Part shown: positions 17,072 to 25,595 of the stretch, in pieces
How the letters are laid out: the number at the start of each line of letters is the position of its first letter
Position numbering within the stretch: position 1 is the stretch's first letter
Assembly (NCBI GenBank): GCA_002702065.1
Contig: NZXX01000001.1
Span: 1,984,001-2,048,000, forward strand
DNA length: 64,000 nt
Direction of reading: 5' to 3'
Origin: Anaerolineaceae bacterium
Lineage (GTDB): Bacteria; Chloroflexota; Anaerolineae; Aggregatilineales; Phototrophicaceae
Made by a program: the position numbers and the translations under genes
Notes under the pieces: generated by a model
Databases searched by the model: none
Seen by the model: only the letters and a program-made list of their open reading frames with translations
What the model was told of the DNA's origin: nothing

Positions 17072-17875
17072 TCAACGTAAGCCGTCGAACAAATCGCTCT
17101 CGATCTGGCGCCCGCCGTTGACCATCGAGAATACGCGATAGAAATGCTGCTGTCCCCACAACTGCCGGTGAACGTCTTCCGGCAGTTTTTGTAATCCTTC
17201 ATAGCCGGGCAATTGGGTGCGGTGACATTGAATCGCGTTCCACACCTGCTGCCAGTAGGCGGTTGTGTCGATATGGGTCGTGCTGGCCCATTGCGGCCAT
17301 GCTGTTGCGCGCCGTTCCTGACCATCGATCGTCATAACCAGCTCACCAAAAGCACGCTGATAAATGTCGAAGATGGCCTGCGAATCCGTCAGGTAATACA
17401 GCTTGGAGACCTGGTGCGGCGCATGGTCGCTCTGAAGGTCTGTATGGGAGGCGGCGACAATGGCGGCTGTCGTAAACTGGCAGATTGCGATGTGATCCGG
17501 GTGACCGTAGGTGCCGTAGGGATCGAAAGTGACGACGACCTGTGGGCGCACGCGCTGGATATGATCCGCAATTTTGTCGATGATCTCCGGTGGATTCGCC
17601 TGATCCAGTTCGCCGTCAATGTAATCCAGAAACGAAACCTCACGGATGTTTAACTGGTTGGCTGCGTTGTGCAGTTCACCCTCTCGAATTTGACCCAGGG
17701 CTTGCGGCCCCGGGTTATCCGCTGCTGCGCCAAACCATCCTTGTTCCCCACGCGTTGCCGTGATGAGATGGGTTTCAACCCCTTCATCGGCATAGCGGGC
17801 GAGGATACCACCTGTGCCCAGCGACTCATCATCAGGGTGCGCCAGGATACACATCAGCTTGAGAGGTTGTTTCAC
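17072..17875 (-). CDS. PIG-L/LmbE-family zinc deacetylase
   Basis: 267-residue de-N-acetylase of the GlcNAc-PI/LmbE family. The zinc site is shown by ILAHPDDESLGTGG near the N-terminus and by GHPDHIAI at about residue 125. These enzymes deacetylate N-acetylglucosaminyl conjugates, as in mycothiol and bacillithiol synthesis or sugar catabolism. The start is GTG at 17875 with AGGAG seven nt upstream, which is better supported than the in-frame ATG at 17854. It is convergent with the lactonase gene and follows the FAD oxidase gene by 29 nt. The particular substrate is unknown. Confidence 0.87.
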   Translation of the reverse strand: MKQPLKLMCILAHPDDESLGTGGILARYADEGVETHLITATRGEQGWFGAAADNPGPQALGQIREGELHNAANQLNIREVSFLDYIDGELDQANPPEIIDKIADHIQRVRPQVVVTFDPYGTYGHPDHIAICQFTTAAIVAASHTDLQSDHAPHQVSKLYYLTDSQAIFDIYQRAFGELVMTIDGQERRATAWPQWASTTHIDTTAYWQQVWNAIQCHRTQLPGYEGLQKLPEDVHRQLWGQQHFYRVFSMVNGGRQIESDLFDGLR

Positions 17876-17904
17876 AGGTGGTTCTCCTTCGATAGCCTGA
17901 GACT

Positions 17905-19338
17905 TCAGGTAGTCGGTTTAATGTTCTGATTGATGCGAAACAGGTTGGTCGGGTCGTATTTGTTCTTCAACGCCACCAACCGCTGGTAATTGGCGCCAAA
18001 TGTCGTCTTCACCATCTGTTCCGCATCTTCGTACAGGCCCGGAAAATTCAGGTACTCGTTGCCATCCGAGAACGGCTGCAATTCACGGTAGACCTTGCGA
18101 TTCCAGGCGATATTGCCGGCGTCATGCTCCGGATGAATCCAGTTGGATTCGATGCCGATGAGAAAGGGCGCAGATCGACTGCCGAATGCCGTTTCTTCAG
18201 GGCCAATGCGGCTCATCGCACCGCCAAGCTGCCAGACGTCGATAGTCGAAAACGGCGATGGGTCTTCGGCTTGCAAGGCGATTAGTTTGTCAATCACCGC
18301 ATCGTCAAGCGCCCGGATATAAACGGACTTCCAATAATAACGCATCTCGCCCGATGGGTAATCCTCATCAAAAACGGTCTGCGCTTCGGCATACGGCATC
18401 ACACCGCTCATGTCGACAATCGGTGTTGCGTAGTCCCGCAGCGGCTGGAGGACGCGCTGTCCTTCTTCTACCGGGCCGGCATAGAGTCCCGCAAACAGGA
18501 CAAAGGGTTTTCCATGGGCAGCTTGCGGGAAGTGCTCGGTCGGTGGGACCGTGCCCAGAATGGCAAACGAACTGACTTCATCCGGACTCGATTCGGTGTA
18601 TTGGCGGTAGAATCGCAGCGCGTCGTGGGCATTATCCGCTGGTTGGAAGACAAAGCAGAACATGACTTCCGGCCCAACCTCATGTAAGTGATATTCGAAC
18701 GCGGTGACGATGCCGAAGTTACCGCCGCCGCCGCAAATGCCCCAGAACAGGTCGGCATTTTCGTCCTTGCTGGCAGTGATGATCTGACCGTCAGCCGTGA
18801 CCATCTGAACGGATTTCAGGTTATCGCAGCTAAGACCATACTTACGGCGCAGCCAGCCCATGCCGCCGCCGAGGGTCAGGCCTGCGATGCCGGTTTCCGA
18901 GACAACACCACCCGGCGCAGCCAGCCCGTATTGCTGGGTTGCCTGATCGACATCGCCCCACGTCGCGCCCCCTTCAGCGCGGGCGAGTTTGTTAGTCGGG
19001 TCTACGGTCACCTGTTTCATACCGGACAGGTCAATAACCAGGCTGTCATCCCAGACGGCAGTCCCGGCGACATTATGACCGCCACCCCGTACAGCGATGA
19101 CCAGATTATGCTGACGCGCAAAGTTAACAGCGGCAACGACATCATCGACATGCGCGCAGCGGGCGATCAGTGCTGGGTAACGGTCGATCATGCCGTTCCA
19201 GACGGCGCGTGCTTCATCATAGTTCCCGTCCTGGGGCCGGATCAATTGGCCTTTCAACTGCCCGGCAAAATTCTGGATGTCTGTTTCGTCCGGGGTAATC
19301 AATGATTGATGCGTTTTGAACGTTGTTTGGTTACTCAT
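17905..19338 (-). CDS. FAD-linked oxidase with berberine-bridge (BBE) C-terminus
   Basis: 477-residue PCMH-type flavoprotein oxidase. The FAD domain contains VIAVRGGGHNVAG, whose His is the usual 8-alpha attachment point. The region that carries the second covalent Cys in bicovalent members reads GLAAPGG, with no Cys, so single-site flavinylation is expected. The C-terminal BBE motif is YDPTNLFRINQNI. The start at ATG 19338 has GAGAGGG upstream; the longer frame overlaps the preceding gene. No Tat signal is present. It lies 10 nt behind a DinB-like gene. Substrates in this family are carbohydrates or secondary metabolites, and the substrate here is unknown. Confidence 0.88.
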   Translation of the reverse strand: MSNQTTFKTHQSLITPDETDIQNFAGQLKGQLIRPQDGNYDEARAVWNGMIDRYPALIARCAHVDDVVAAVNFARQHNLVIAVRGGGHNVAGTAVWDDSLVIDLSGMKQVTVDPTNKLARAEGGATWGDVDQATQQYGLAAPGGVVSETGIAGLTLGGGMGWLRRKYGLSCDNLKSVQMVTADGQIITASKDENADLFWGICGGGGNFGIVTAFEYHLHEVGPEVMFCFVFQPADNAHDALRFYRQYTESSPDEVSSFAILGTVPPTEHFPQAAHGKPFVLFAGLYAGPVEEGQRVLQPLRDYATPIVDMSGVMPYAEAQTVFDEDYPSGEMRYYWKSVYIRALDDAVIDKLIALQAEDPSPFSTIDVWQLGGAMSRIGPEETAFGSRSAPFLIGIESNWIHPEHDAGNIAWNRKVYRELQPFSDGNEYLNFPGLYEDAEQMVKTTFGANYQRLVALKNKYDPTNLFRINQNIKPTT

Positions 19339-19348
19339 AAGGCCCTCT

Positions 19349-19858
19349 CTATGCATTTTCATATTGGTTGAATTCGGCACGGCTGACCAGGTGATCACGG
19401 AATAAGTTGATCTGGGCGCTGTGTTCCCGCTTATGGCCATAGAACGCGTACACAATAAAATCTTCTACGTCGTAGCCATCCCCGTACCAGGGCAGCAAAC
19501 CCGTTTGTCGCAGTTCGTCCGGCGGAATGCGCAGGATCATGTTGATGACCTCGAAGTGCGCTTCCCGGTATTCGTTCAGGACATCCTGGGCAGATGCGTT
19601 GGCACGGGCTGCAACCTCATCGTGGTTGAACTGCTCCCCATCCTTGAGCCAGCGCTCCAGCAACGTGGACTGCGTATGGCAGAATGTTGTGTGCAGTACA
19701 TCCAGCAGCAGCAGTTCAAACGACGCCATATGCGCAATCGTGTCTTTGACCGACCATCCACCGGGTACGATGGGATGTTCCCACTGGTCCGCTGGCACAT
19801 CTTTGACAGCGTTCATAACGGTTTGATGGCCGTATTCGAGTATGTCGAGTGCGTTCAT
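19349..19858 (-). CDS. DinB-like / ClbS-DfsB family four-helix protein
   Basis: 169-residue protein with the DinB-superfamily layout: WSVKDTIAHMASFE in the second helix, and GHKREHSAQI near the C-terminus, which supplies the paired histidines of the putative metal site. The start at ATG 19858 is fixed by a perfect AGGAGG five nt upstream. Relatives include mycothiol- and bacillithiol-dependent transferases and the colibactin self-protection protein ClbS; its real activity is unknown. It is the first gene of an apparent three-gene unit with the FAD oxidase and the PIG-L deacetylase. A PIG-L and a DinB-like gene together hint weakly at low-molecular-weight thiol chemistry. Confidence 0.8.
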   Translation of the reverse strand: MNALDILEYGHQTVMNAVKDVPADQWEHPIVPGGWSVKDTIAHMASFELLLLDVLHTTFCHTQSTLLERWLKDGEQFNHDEVAARANASAQDVLNEYREAHFEVINMILRIPPDELRQTGLLPWYGDGYDVEDFIVYAFYGHKREHSAQINLFRDHLVSRAEFNQYENA

Positions 19859-19960
19859 AGATACCTCCTGAAGCATGATGACGATCTTCAGAAGTCATCC
19901 TATGGATATAGCGCATTGAAAGCGCATACTGTGCGCATAGTGGCAAGTAGAGGGAAGAAC

Positions 19961-19994
19961 AAAGGGCGCAGCCTGACATTGCGCTGCGCCCTTT
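19961..19994 (-). terminator. Intrinsic terminator of the glycosidase/Gfo operon
   Basis: Perfect 12-bp stem, AAAGGGCGCAGC with its reverse complement, around a 10-nt loop. It lies 3' of the minus-strand gene that ends at 20008. The minus-strand transcript ends in a short U-rich stretch. Confidence 0.8.
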
Positions 19995-20007
19995 TGAGGA
20001 AAAAGAA

Positions 20008-21351
20008 TTACTCGTTTACATGTTGAACCAGTGCGGCCCAGTAACCTTCTTCCTGGGGTGTGACCAATCTCATAGTGCCCTCGGTGGGTTCAGCAGTGAT
20101 AGTTTCTTCACTCACCCATTTGCTGTCGCGAATATCGAGCCAGCGCAGCGTGAATTCGCCGCCGGTGGCTGCTGATACGTCCAGTTGAATATCGCCGCCA
20201 TCAGGGAAAAAGACGGCATATTCAACACCCGGGTTTGCCAGACAAAATGCCTCATTCCAACTCCGATGAGCCAATAAATCGTTGTGTGGCACACAAGTGG
20301 TAACATCCATCTGATCGGTCAGCATCCGCATAGACCGGATATGTGCCTGCGCGATGAGGCCGAGGCCGAGGCCGGATGGTGGGCGATGAAAACGGGATGA
20401 GGCCATACCGCCGAAGATATTCCGCCAGAACCGTTCTTGCGCATCGCGGGTACTGCCGTATCGCCCACTGTTCGCGCCGTAAATCTTGACGCTGTTCATG
20501 GGGCGAATATGACCGGAGTCAATCAGCCGCTGACGAACCAGCGCAATGTTGGTTGGATGTGTGAGAGCGGATTGGTGGTTGTTCTGCGAAATGTCGACGA
20601 ATGAATAGGTTTCCGGATGATTAAAGGTGGCGTCGTGCTGCGGATCAGCCAGATTCCAGGCATCCCACATTTCGGTGATCTGGACGTTGACACCTTTTTG
20701 GCTGGCTTGCTGCCGGATATAAGCTGCCCAGTACTGACCCCAAGCCGGCGACTCATTCGTTTCGTTGTCAATGCAGTAGAGCACATTGCCATAGTTTAGG
20801 GACAACGACAGAAGCTGGTCAATTTGTGCCTGCTGATAGGGCAGGAGGATGGTGTTGTTTTCAAGTGCTGGTATGGAACGAAAGAAATTACTCTCTTTCT
20901 GGCCGGGATGCGTATCGATCACTTCCTTCAGTCCGGAATCTGCAGCGGTGTAATTGATGTTGTTTTTCGGATTATACGGGTTATCCTGCCAGGGAGCACG
21001 GGCAAAGTCAAACCGGTCCCAGAGTTCGATCTGAAGGATGATGTCGCGCTCTGAGGTGAGCTGGAGGAAACGCTCGAACCGCTGCCAGTAGGATTTGCCG
21101 GGCTGCCGCAGATCATACAAGCCGGTGGCGGTATCACGCTCAAACGGCCAAACATCGCCTTCATCCCGGCTGGACATGGTGCAGCGCACATAATTGCCGC
21201 CAACGGCATGGAGTAAATCCAGATGAGCCTCAATATCCGAAATCTGAAATAAATTATCTTCGATGCTGCCCCCCAGCAGGAGGACAGGTTCACCTTTATA
21301 TTGCCAGTAGAACGGGTTTTTGCTGTAGGGACGGATACGGTTGTTGTTCAT
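20008..21351 (-). CDS. Putative glycoside hydrolase (TIM barrel, DUF4038/GH140-like)
   Basis: 447-residue protein with a barrel resembling the DUF4038-type glycosidases. It opens with NPFYWQYKGEPVLLLGGSIED, continues with GGNYVRCTMSSR, and has likely catalytic acid positions in CIDNETNESP (Glu) and ITEMWDAWN (Glu). The C-terminal 90 residues form a small beta domain of the type that follows such barrels. No signal peptide is visible, so it may act inside the cell on imported oligosaccharides. It lies 15 nt downstream of a Gfo/Idh/MocA oxidoreductase gene and has AAGGAG before its ATG. The exact specificity is unknown. Confidence 0.7.
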   Translation of the reverse strand: MNNNRIRPYSKNPFYWQYKGEPVLLLGGSIEDNLFQISDIEAHLDLLHAVGGNYVRCTMSSRDEGDVWPFERDTATGLYDLRQPGKSYWQRFERFLQLTSERDIILQIELWDRFDFARAPWQDNPYNPKNNINYTAADSGLKEVIDTHPGQKESNFFRSIPALENNTILLPYQQAQIDQLLSLSLNYGNVLYCIDNETNESPAWGQYWAAYIRQQASQKGVNVQITEMWDAWNLADPQHDATFNHPETYSFVDISQNNHQSALTHPTNIALVRQRLIDSGHIRPMNSVKIYGANSGRYGSTRDAQERFWRNIFGGMASSRFHRPPSGLGLGLIAQAHIRSMRMLTDQMDVTTCVPHNDLLAHRSWNEAFCLANPGVEYAVFFPDGGDIQLDVSAATGGEFTLRWLDIRDSKWVSEETITAEPTEGTMRLVTPQEEGYWAALVQHVNE

Positions 21352-21366
21352 GTGTTTCTCCTTGCT

Positions 21367-22509
21367 CTATGCCGGTTGCGGGACCTGGAACCAGCCACTG
21401 CCTTGCCGGACGGCGTCGATGATTTCCTGAAAAATCCAGCCATCGGCAAAAGTCTGATAGCTGTCCGTTTCGCGGCCTTCGATATCTGCGACGAAATCAC
21501 GGGCCAGCTGGGTCCAGTTGCGCTGCGTGTCATCCTGAATGTCCGGGAGAGTCTGGGTAATGTGGTCCGGCAGGGCGATCTGCTGCCATTGTTCGTCACG
21601 TGTCTTGAGATACAGCGGCCCCTGCGCATAGCTGCCATTGATGTGGATGGCTGCTTCGCTGCCATAAAAGGCGACATAGTCATTGTGATAGCGGGGTTGC
21701 AGGCCGCTGTGGTGGAACAGTGCGGAGACGGGTTTCGTGGCGTGCGCTGCGGGTTCGATTTGGGCCATGACGGTGTACGACCATTCTGCGTCACCTTCGC
21801 CCCATGTGACGTCATCCAGTGTGTCGGACGTCGGTGCGAAGTTCTCGCGTGTGCGGAAGTCGTGCACACCATCGACGATGGGCGCGCGAGGCATGTCATT
21901 GCGCGTCGAACCGTTGACAGCAGCAGCACGTCCGTCAAGCACATTGAGGACGATAGCCAGTTTATGGGTGAAGTTGTTGTTCAGCCGCCCGCCGCCTTCG
22001 CTGAGTTGATGGGACCAACCATAGGGGATGAGTGGGTTCAGATTGTAATGGGAAATGCACTCCACCTCGCGTGGTTCGCCGATGCGTCCTTCGCGGATGA
22101 GCTGCCGGGCCAGCAGGGCATGCGGTTGATAACGATAGGACGCGGCATAAGCGGTCTTGACGCCTGCCTGCTGCGCCTTCTGATACAGGGTTCTGGCCTC
22201 TGCTGCGGTGGCAGCCAACGGCTTGTCGCAGTAGACATGGCAGCCGTGTTCCAGTGCAGCCAGAATGGGCTGGAAGTGTGCGCCACCGGGCGTGCCAATG
22301 GCGACGATGTCCGGTTTTAGCTCTTGCAGCGCGGCTTCCCAATCGGTTGATGCGTAGGGAATAGCTAAATCTGCGGCCACTTGGCGAACCACGTCGGGTG
22401 TTCGGCTGACCATGCCGACAACTTCAACCCCGGCGTCGCGTAGAGCCATGGTGTGTCCCTGACCCGCAAAGCCAGAGCCTAAGATGAGGGCGCGTAGTGT
22501 TTGTGTCAT
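21367..22509 (-). CDS. Gfo/Idh/MocA-family oxidoreductase
   Basis: 380-residue NAD(P)-dependent sugar oxidoreductase. The N-terminal Rossmann motif is LILGSGFAGQGH. The lysine-containing motif is CDKPLA rather than the more common EKP. The C-terminal domain follows the usual alpha/beta pattern, with NNNFTHKLAIVLNVL at the substrate face. AGAGG precedes the ATG. It is the first gene of a pair with the glycosidase-like gene, so it probably acts on a sugar released from a glycan. Substrate unknown. Confidence 0.87.
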   Translation of the reverse strand: MTQTLRALILGSGFAGQGHTMALRDAGVEVVGMVSRTPDVVRQVAADLAIPYASTDWEAALQELKPDIVAIGTPGGAHFQPILAALEHGCHVYCDKPLAATAAEARTLYQKAQQAGVKTAYAASYRYQPHALLARQLIREGRIGEPREVECISHYNLNPLIPYGWSHQLSEGGGRLNNNFTHKLAIVLNVLDGRAAAVNGSTRNDMPRAPIVDGVHDFRTRENFAPTSDTLDDVTWGEGDAEWSYTVMAQIEPAAHATKPVSALFHHSGLQPRYHNDYVAFYGSEAAIHINGSYAQGPLYLKTRDEQWQQIALPDHITQTLPDIQDDTQRNWTQLARDFVADIEGRETDSYQTFADGWIFQEIIDAVRQGSGWFQVPQPA

Positions 22510-22614
22510 GATGAGTCCTCTCCGGGAATATGCACACTTCGATGATAACGTGTTTGCTGCATGCTGTCGTCAAATGCGCTACCATTGCCGTGTGCCCAAA
22601 AAGAGAGGTGAACT

Positions 22615-23406
22615 TTGAAAAAAATATTGCTGACAGGCGCAAATGGTCGCATTGGTCGTGTGGTGGTCGAGGGCCTGCGCCAGACCGGAGATTATGAGGT
22701 TGTTGCCACAGATGTTCAGCCAGATGATGAACGAAATATTCAAGCACTGGATGTTCAGGATACCGCAGCACTCAACGCGATCATGCAGGGCGTCGATGCG
22801 GTGATTCACCTGGCTTGGTATATGAAGTCGGATGCTTTTTATGAACAAATCGTGCCGGTGAATGTTGTAGGCACATACAACGTTTATGAAGCCGCGCGGC
22901 TGAATGGTGTGAAGCGTGTGATTTTCGGTAGCTCGAATCATGTCACGGGCTATTACCGGATTGGCGAGCCGGTCATGCCGGACATGCCGATGCGCCCGGA
23001 CTCGCTCTATGGGTTAAGCAAGTGCTGGGGGGAACTGGTCGGGCGGCTTTATACCGACAAATATGGTCTCTCCTCCATCAACATCCGCATCGGTAATTTC
23101 AGCGTAGAAAACGAACCTCAAAGCCTGCGGGCATCCCACATCTGGATCAGCCATCGCGATGTCGTTCAACTGCTGATCGCCTGTATCGAGGCCGGACCCG
23201 AAATCGATTTTCTGACGCTGTATGGAACATCCGCAAACAGCAAAAACTGGTATCAGATCGACTACCTGAGCGATGTGATCGGCTACCAGCCGATGGATGA
23301 TGGTGGTCAGTATGAGGATAAACTGCGGGCAAAGAACCCGGATGACCGCAGCGACGATCATGAGTTCCAGGGAGGCGGGTTATCGCGCCGCGAACCACGC
23401 CAATAA
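22615..23406 (+). CDS. NAD-dependent epimerase/dehydratase (second uronate dehydrogenase-like gene)
   Basis: 263-residue extended SDR: LLTGANGRIGRVVVEGL, VIHLAWYM, FGSSNHVTGYY and the catalytic YGLSK. The layout again resembles uronate dehydrogenase, like the gene at 13.9 kb, but the sequences diverge. The start codon is TTG at 22615, with AGAGAGG at 22602-22608 giving a sensible distance; no ATG fits. The last 25 residues are a charged, Asp/Arg-rich tail beyond the fold. It is transcribed alone, divergent from the Gfo/Idh/MocA gene and convergent with the sulfatase. Confidence 0.82.
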   Translation: MKKILLTGANGRIGRVVVEGLRQTGDYEVVATDVQPDDERNIQALDVQDTAALNAIMQGVDAVIHLAWYMKSDAFYEQIVPVNVVGTYNVYEAARLNGVKRVIFGSSNHVTGYYRIGEPVMPDMPMRPDSLYGLSKCWGELVGRLYTDKYGLSSINIRIGNFSVENEPQSLRASHIWISHRDVVQLLIACIEAGPEIDFLTLYGTSANSKNWYQIDYLSDVIGYQPMDDGGQYEDKLRAKNPDDRSDDHEFQGGGLSRREPRQ

Positions 23407-23415
23407 ACCAGACAG

Positions 23416-23457
23416 CAGGGCAGCTACAGGCCGTTTATCGTTGTTTGAGCTGCCCTG
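23416..23457. terminator. Hairpin between epimerase and sulfatase genes
   Basis: CAGGGCAGCT and its exact reverse complement form a 10-bp stem with a 22-nt loop in the 61-bp gap between convergent genes. There is no long T tract; it probably serves both transcripts. Confidence 0.55.
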
Positions 23458-23467
23458 TCGTGTATGA

Positions 23468-24898
23468 CTAGCGCCACTGGTCAAACAGGCTGCCTGTTTC
23501 GTATGCGCTTTGGATACGCCAGTTGAGTAATGCCTCCAGCAGTTCATGTTTCCTGGCGGCCATATCCGGTGCGCGCCAGAGATTGTGCACTTCCTGCGGG
23601 TCGTTTTCGAGATCGAACAACTGCCCCTCGTCGGAATCCAGAAAATGGACGAGCTTCCAGCGGCGGTCGCGGATCATCGTCATATATGGGCCTTCGTAAA
23701 TGCCGTCGGGCGGATGCTCCGCGAAAACAACCTCTCGGCCCTGCCAGTTGTCGCCTTGCAGCGCAGGCAGCAGTGACTCGGCCTGCATGGTGTCTGGCGG
23801 GGTGATGCCAGCGAGATCGAGGATGGTCGCGCCGATGTCCATTAACTGGCACAGCCCTCCCTGCCGCTGGGCAGGCTGAAACCGCCCTGGTGACCACACG
23901 ATCAACGGCACCCGGTTGATGATGTCGTACATCGTCCATTTCTGGATATGCCCATGATCGCCCAGACAGTCCCCATGATCTGATGTAAATATGACCACAC
24001 TGTTTTCGAGATAGCCTTGCTGGTCCAGCGTGCTGAGAATCTCGCCAATCTTCTCATCAATCATCGTAACGTTGGCGAGGTAATAGGCGCGCAGCCGGTG
24101 GAGTTGGTCGCGGGTGGGCTGGTCGAGATGAACCACCGAGTCGTGGTCAATGCGGAAATTGTGCTCGCGCAGCTGGCGGAATGGTTGTGGCTGGTTATCG
24201 AGCTCGTCCTGCGTCACTTCGGGCAAGGGCAGGTCGTCGCGTTCGAGATATGGCTCCGCATATTCAGGCGTCGGGTCATAGGGTGGGTGCGGCCCTGGAA
24301 AACCGATCTGTAGGAACAGGGGTTCCGTTTGGGGATATGTCTCCAGCCACCACGATGCGAAATTACCGACAAACATGTCGGATTGCAGGTCTTCCGGCAG
24401 TTCCCACTCGAATGCGCCCATTCGCTCCTGATAGTCGTCGCGCTGCCGGTACAGTTCACGCTGTTGTTTGACGTGACCGCGCGCGCGAAGGGCCTTGTCC
24501 CACTCATCAAAATAGTAGCGACCTTCCAGATAGCGGTCCTTGTTTTCGACAACGTAGCGCTCGTGAAAGCCCAGCGGCGTTTCGAATGGGAATGTGTGCA
24601 TTTTACCAATGTTGACGCAGTGATAACCGCTGTCTGCCAGACTTTCGACCCAGGAATGGCGCCATAGATCAGCGTTTTTGAGAACACCTGTGACATGTGG
24701 GTAGTAGCCGGTAAACAGGCTGGCACGTGACGGTGCACAGGAAGGGGCCGTGATAAAACAGTTGTCGAATGAAACGCCCTCATTTACAAGACGATCCAGG
24801 TTTGGGGTATCCATGTAGGGAAACCCCAGCGCATTGATCGTATCGTAGCGCTGCTGGTCGGTGATAATCAAAATAATATTGGGCCGCTGATTCGTCAT
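23468..24898 (-). CDS. Type I sulfatase / phosphonate monoester hydrolase family
   Basis: 476-residue alkaline-phosphatase-superfamily enzyme. The formylglycine motif is CAPSRASLFTG (C-x-P-S-R, the Cys form), preceded by metal ligands in IITDQQRYD. HGDCLGDHGHIQKW carries further metal-site residues. No signal peptide is visible, suggesting a cytoplasmic enzyme acting on sulfated sugars or small sulfate esters; conversion of the Cys would need a formylglycine-generating enzyme, not encoded here. Earlier in-frame ATGs at 24943 and 24928 lie in or at the edge of the terminator of the preceding operon, so ATG 24898 is preferred. A sulfatase next to the sulfate-assimilation operon could supply sulfate, but the terminator separates the two units. 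Confidence 0.87.
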   Translation of the reverse strand: MTNQRPNIILIITDQQRYDTINALGFPYMDTPNLDRLVNEGVSFDNCFITAPSCAPSRASLFTGYYPHVTGVLKNADLWRHSWVESLADSGYHCVNIGKMHTFPFETPLGFHERYVVENKDRYLEGRYYFDEWDKALRARGHVKQQRELYRQRDDYQERMGAFEWELPEDLQSDMFVGNFASWWLETYPQTEPLFLQIGFPGPHPPYDPTPEYAEPYLERDDLPLPEVTQDELDNQPQPFRQLREHNFRIDHDSVVHLDQPTRDQLHRLRAYYLANVTMIDEKIGEILSTLDQQGYLENSVVIFTSDHGDCLGDHGHIQKWTMYDIINRVPLIVWSPGRFQPAQRQGGLCQLMDIGATILDLAGITPPDTMQAESLLPALQGDNWQGREVVFAEHPPDGIYEGPYMTMIRDRRWKLVHFLDSDEGQLFDLENDPQEVHNLWRAPDMAARKHELLEALLNWRIQSAYETGSLFDQWR

Positions 24899-24930
24899 TG
24901 CTTCGTAATCCCCGGTGAGTGTATTCATAA

Positions 24931-24963
24931 TAAAAACAGCCATCTCATGGTTGAAATGGCTGT
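24931..24963 (-). terminator. Intrinsic terminator of the sulfate-assimilation operon
   Basis: ACAGCCAT and ATGGCTGT form an 8-bp stem; on the minus strand it is followed by TTTTTATT. It lies 23 nt past the last gene of the cysH operon and just before the sulfatase start. Confidence 0.8.
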
Positions 24964-24985
24964 CTGAGTGTACCCTGTTTTTTAG

Positions 24986-25582
24986 TTACTCGGCGATTGC
25001 TTCTGTGGAATCAATATTCGCAAGCAGCGTTTCGACGTCGAATGTCCCGTTGGCTTTTAGACGAACGGTAAAGGGTTCCCGCGTGTCGCTGCTGACCGAT
25101 TCGAGTGCAACCTGTGCTCCGGGATAGACACGGTCTGCAAACGCCTGAAGTTCACTGGTCAACGCGCTGAATGTGTCCGGTGTATTGGGCAGTGCCAGCC
25201 GATCAAAGAAATAGAGCTGAACTTCACTCAGGTCGAAGCTGATGCCTTGGAGCGTTGGTTCTCCCAGTAGTTTCTGAACAGCAATCAACGCCAGACGGGC
25301 ATCGCGGTCCAGTTCCTGCGCCAGCGTATCCATCAACTGACGTTTACGCGTATACAGCAAACCGGGGCGACCCTCGCGCATGTCCATCGCATAGTCGGCT
25401 TCGTCACCGATGAGAATGACGCCCGGCCCATGATACACATGATCGTAGTTCGCCACGTCGATGAGCAAACCCTCAACCCACTCCCGCTGAATCCAGCGCT
25501 GGTAGATCGGCACGTATTTTGCCAGATCGACTTCTACGGACGGATCAACAAAATATTTGACACCTAAACGTTTGGGAAGCAT
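24986..25582 (-). CDS. Unknown protein encoded at the end of the sulfite-reduction operon
   Basis: 198-residue cytoplasmic protein that I cannot assign. Visible features are an aromatic- and acid-rich N-terminal half (VPIYQRWIQREWVEGL, YDHVYHGPGVILIGDEADYAMD), a central helical stretch, and a C-terminal half with the segment VYPGAQVALESVS. There are no cysteines and no cofactor motif. The HGPGVILIGDEADY segment looks like a conserved core. The ATG at 25582 has GAGAGGACAGG upstream. It starts 13 nt after the sulfite reductase stop and precedes the operon terminator, so it is probably translated with the reductase; an accessory or assembly role is a guess. Confidence 0.75.
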   Translation of the reverse strand: MLPKRLGVKYFVDPSVEVDLAKYVPIYQRWIQREWVEGLLIDVANYDHVYHGPGVILIGDEADYAMDMREGRPGLLYTRKRQLMDTLAQELDRDARLALIAVQKLLGEPTLQGISFDLSEVQLYFFDRLALPNTPDTFSALTSELQAFADRVYPGAQVALESVSSDTREPFTVRLKANGTFDVETLLANIDSTEAIAE

Positions 25583-25595
25583 GATCCTGTCCTCT

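Noticed and set aside
21301..22320. 339-codon plus-strand frame opposite the Gfo/Idh/MocA gene
   Set aside because: The opposite strand has a full Rossmann oxidoreductase; the plus frame lacks motifs and a ribosome site.
24899..24943. Longer N-terminus for the sulfatase
   Set aside because: The extra codons overlap or abut the stem of the upstream operon's terminator and show no signal peptide or conserved sequence.
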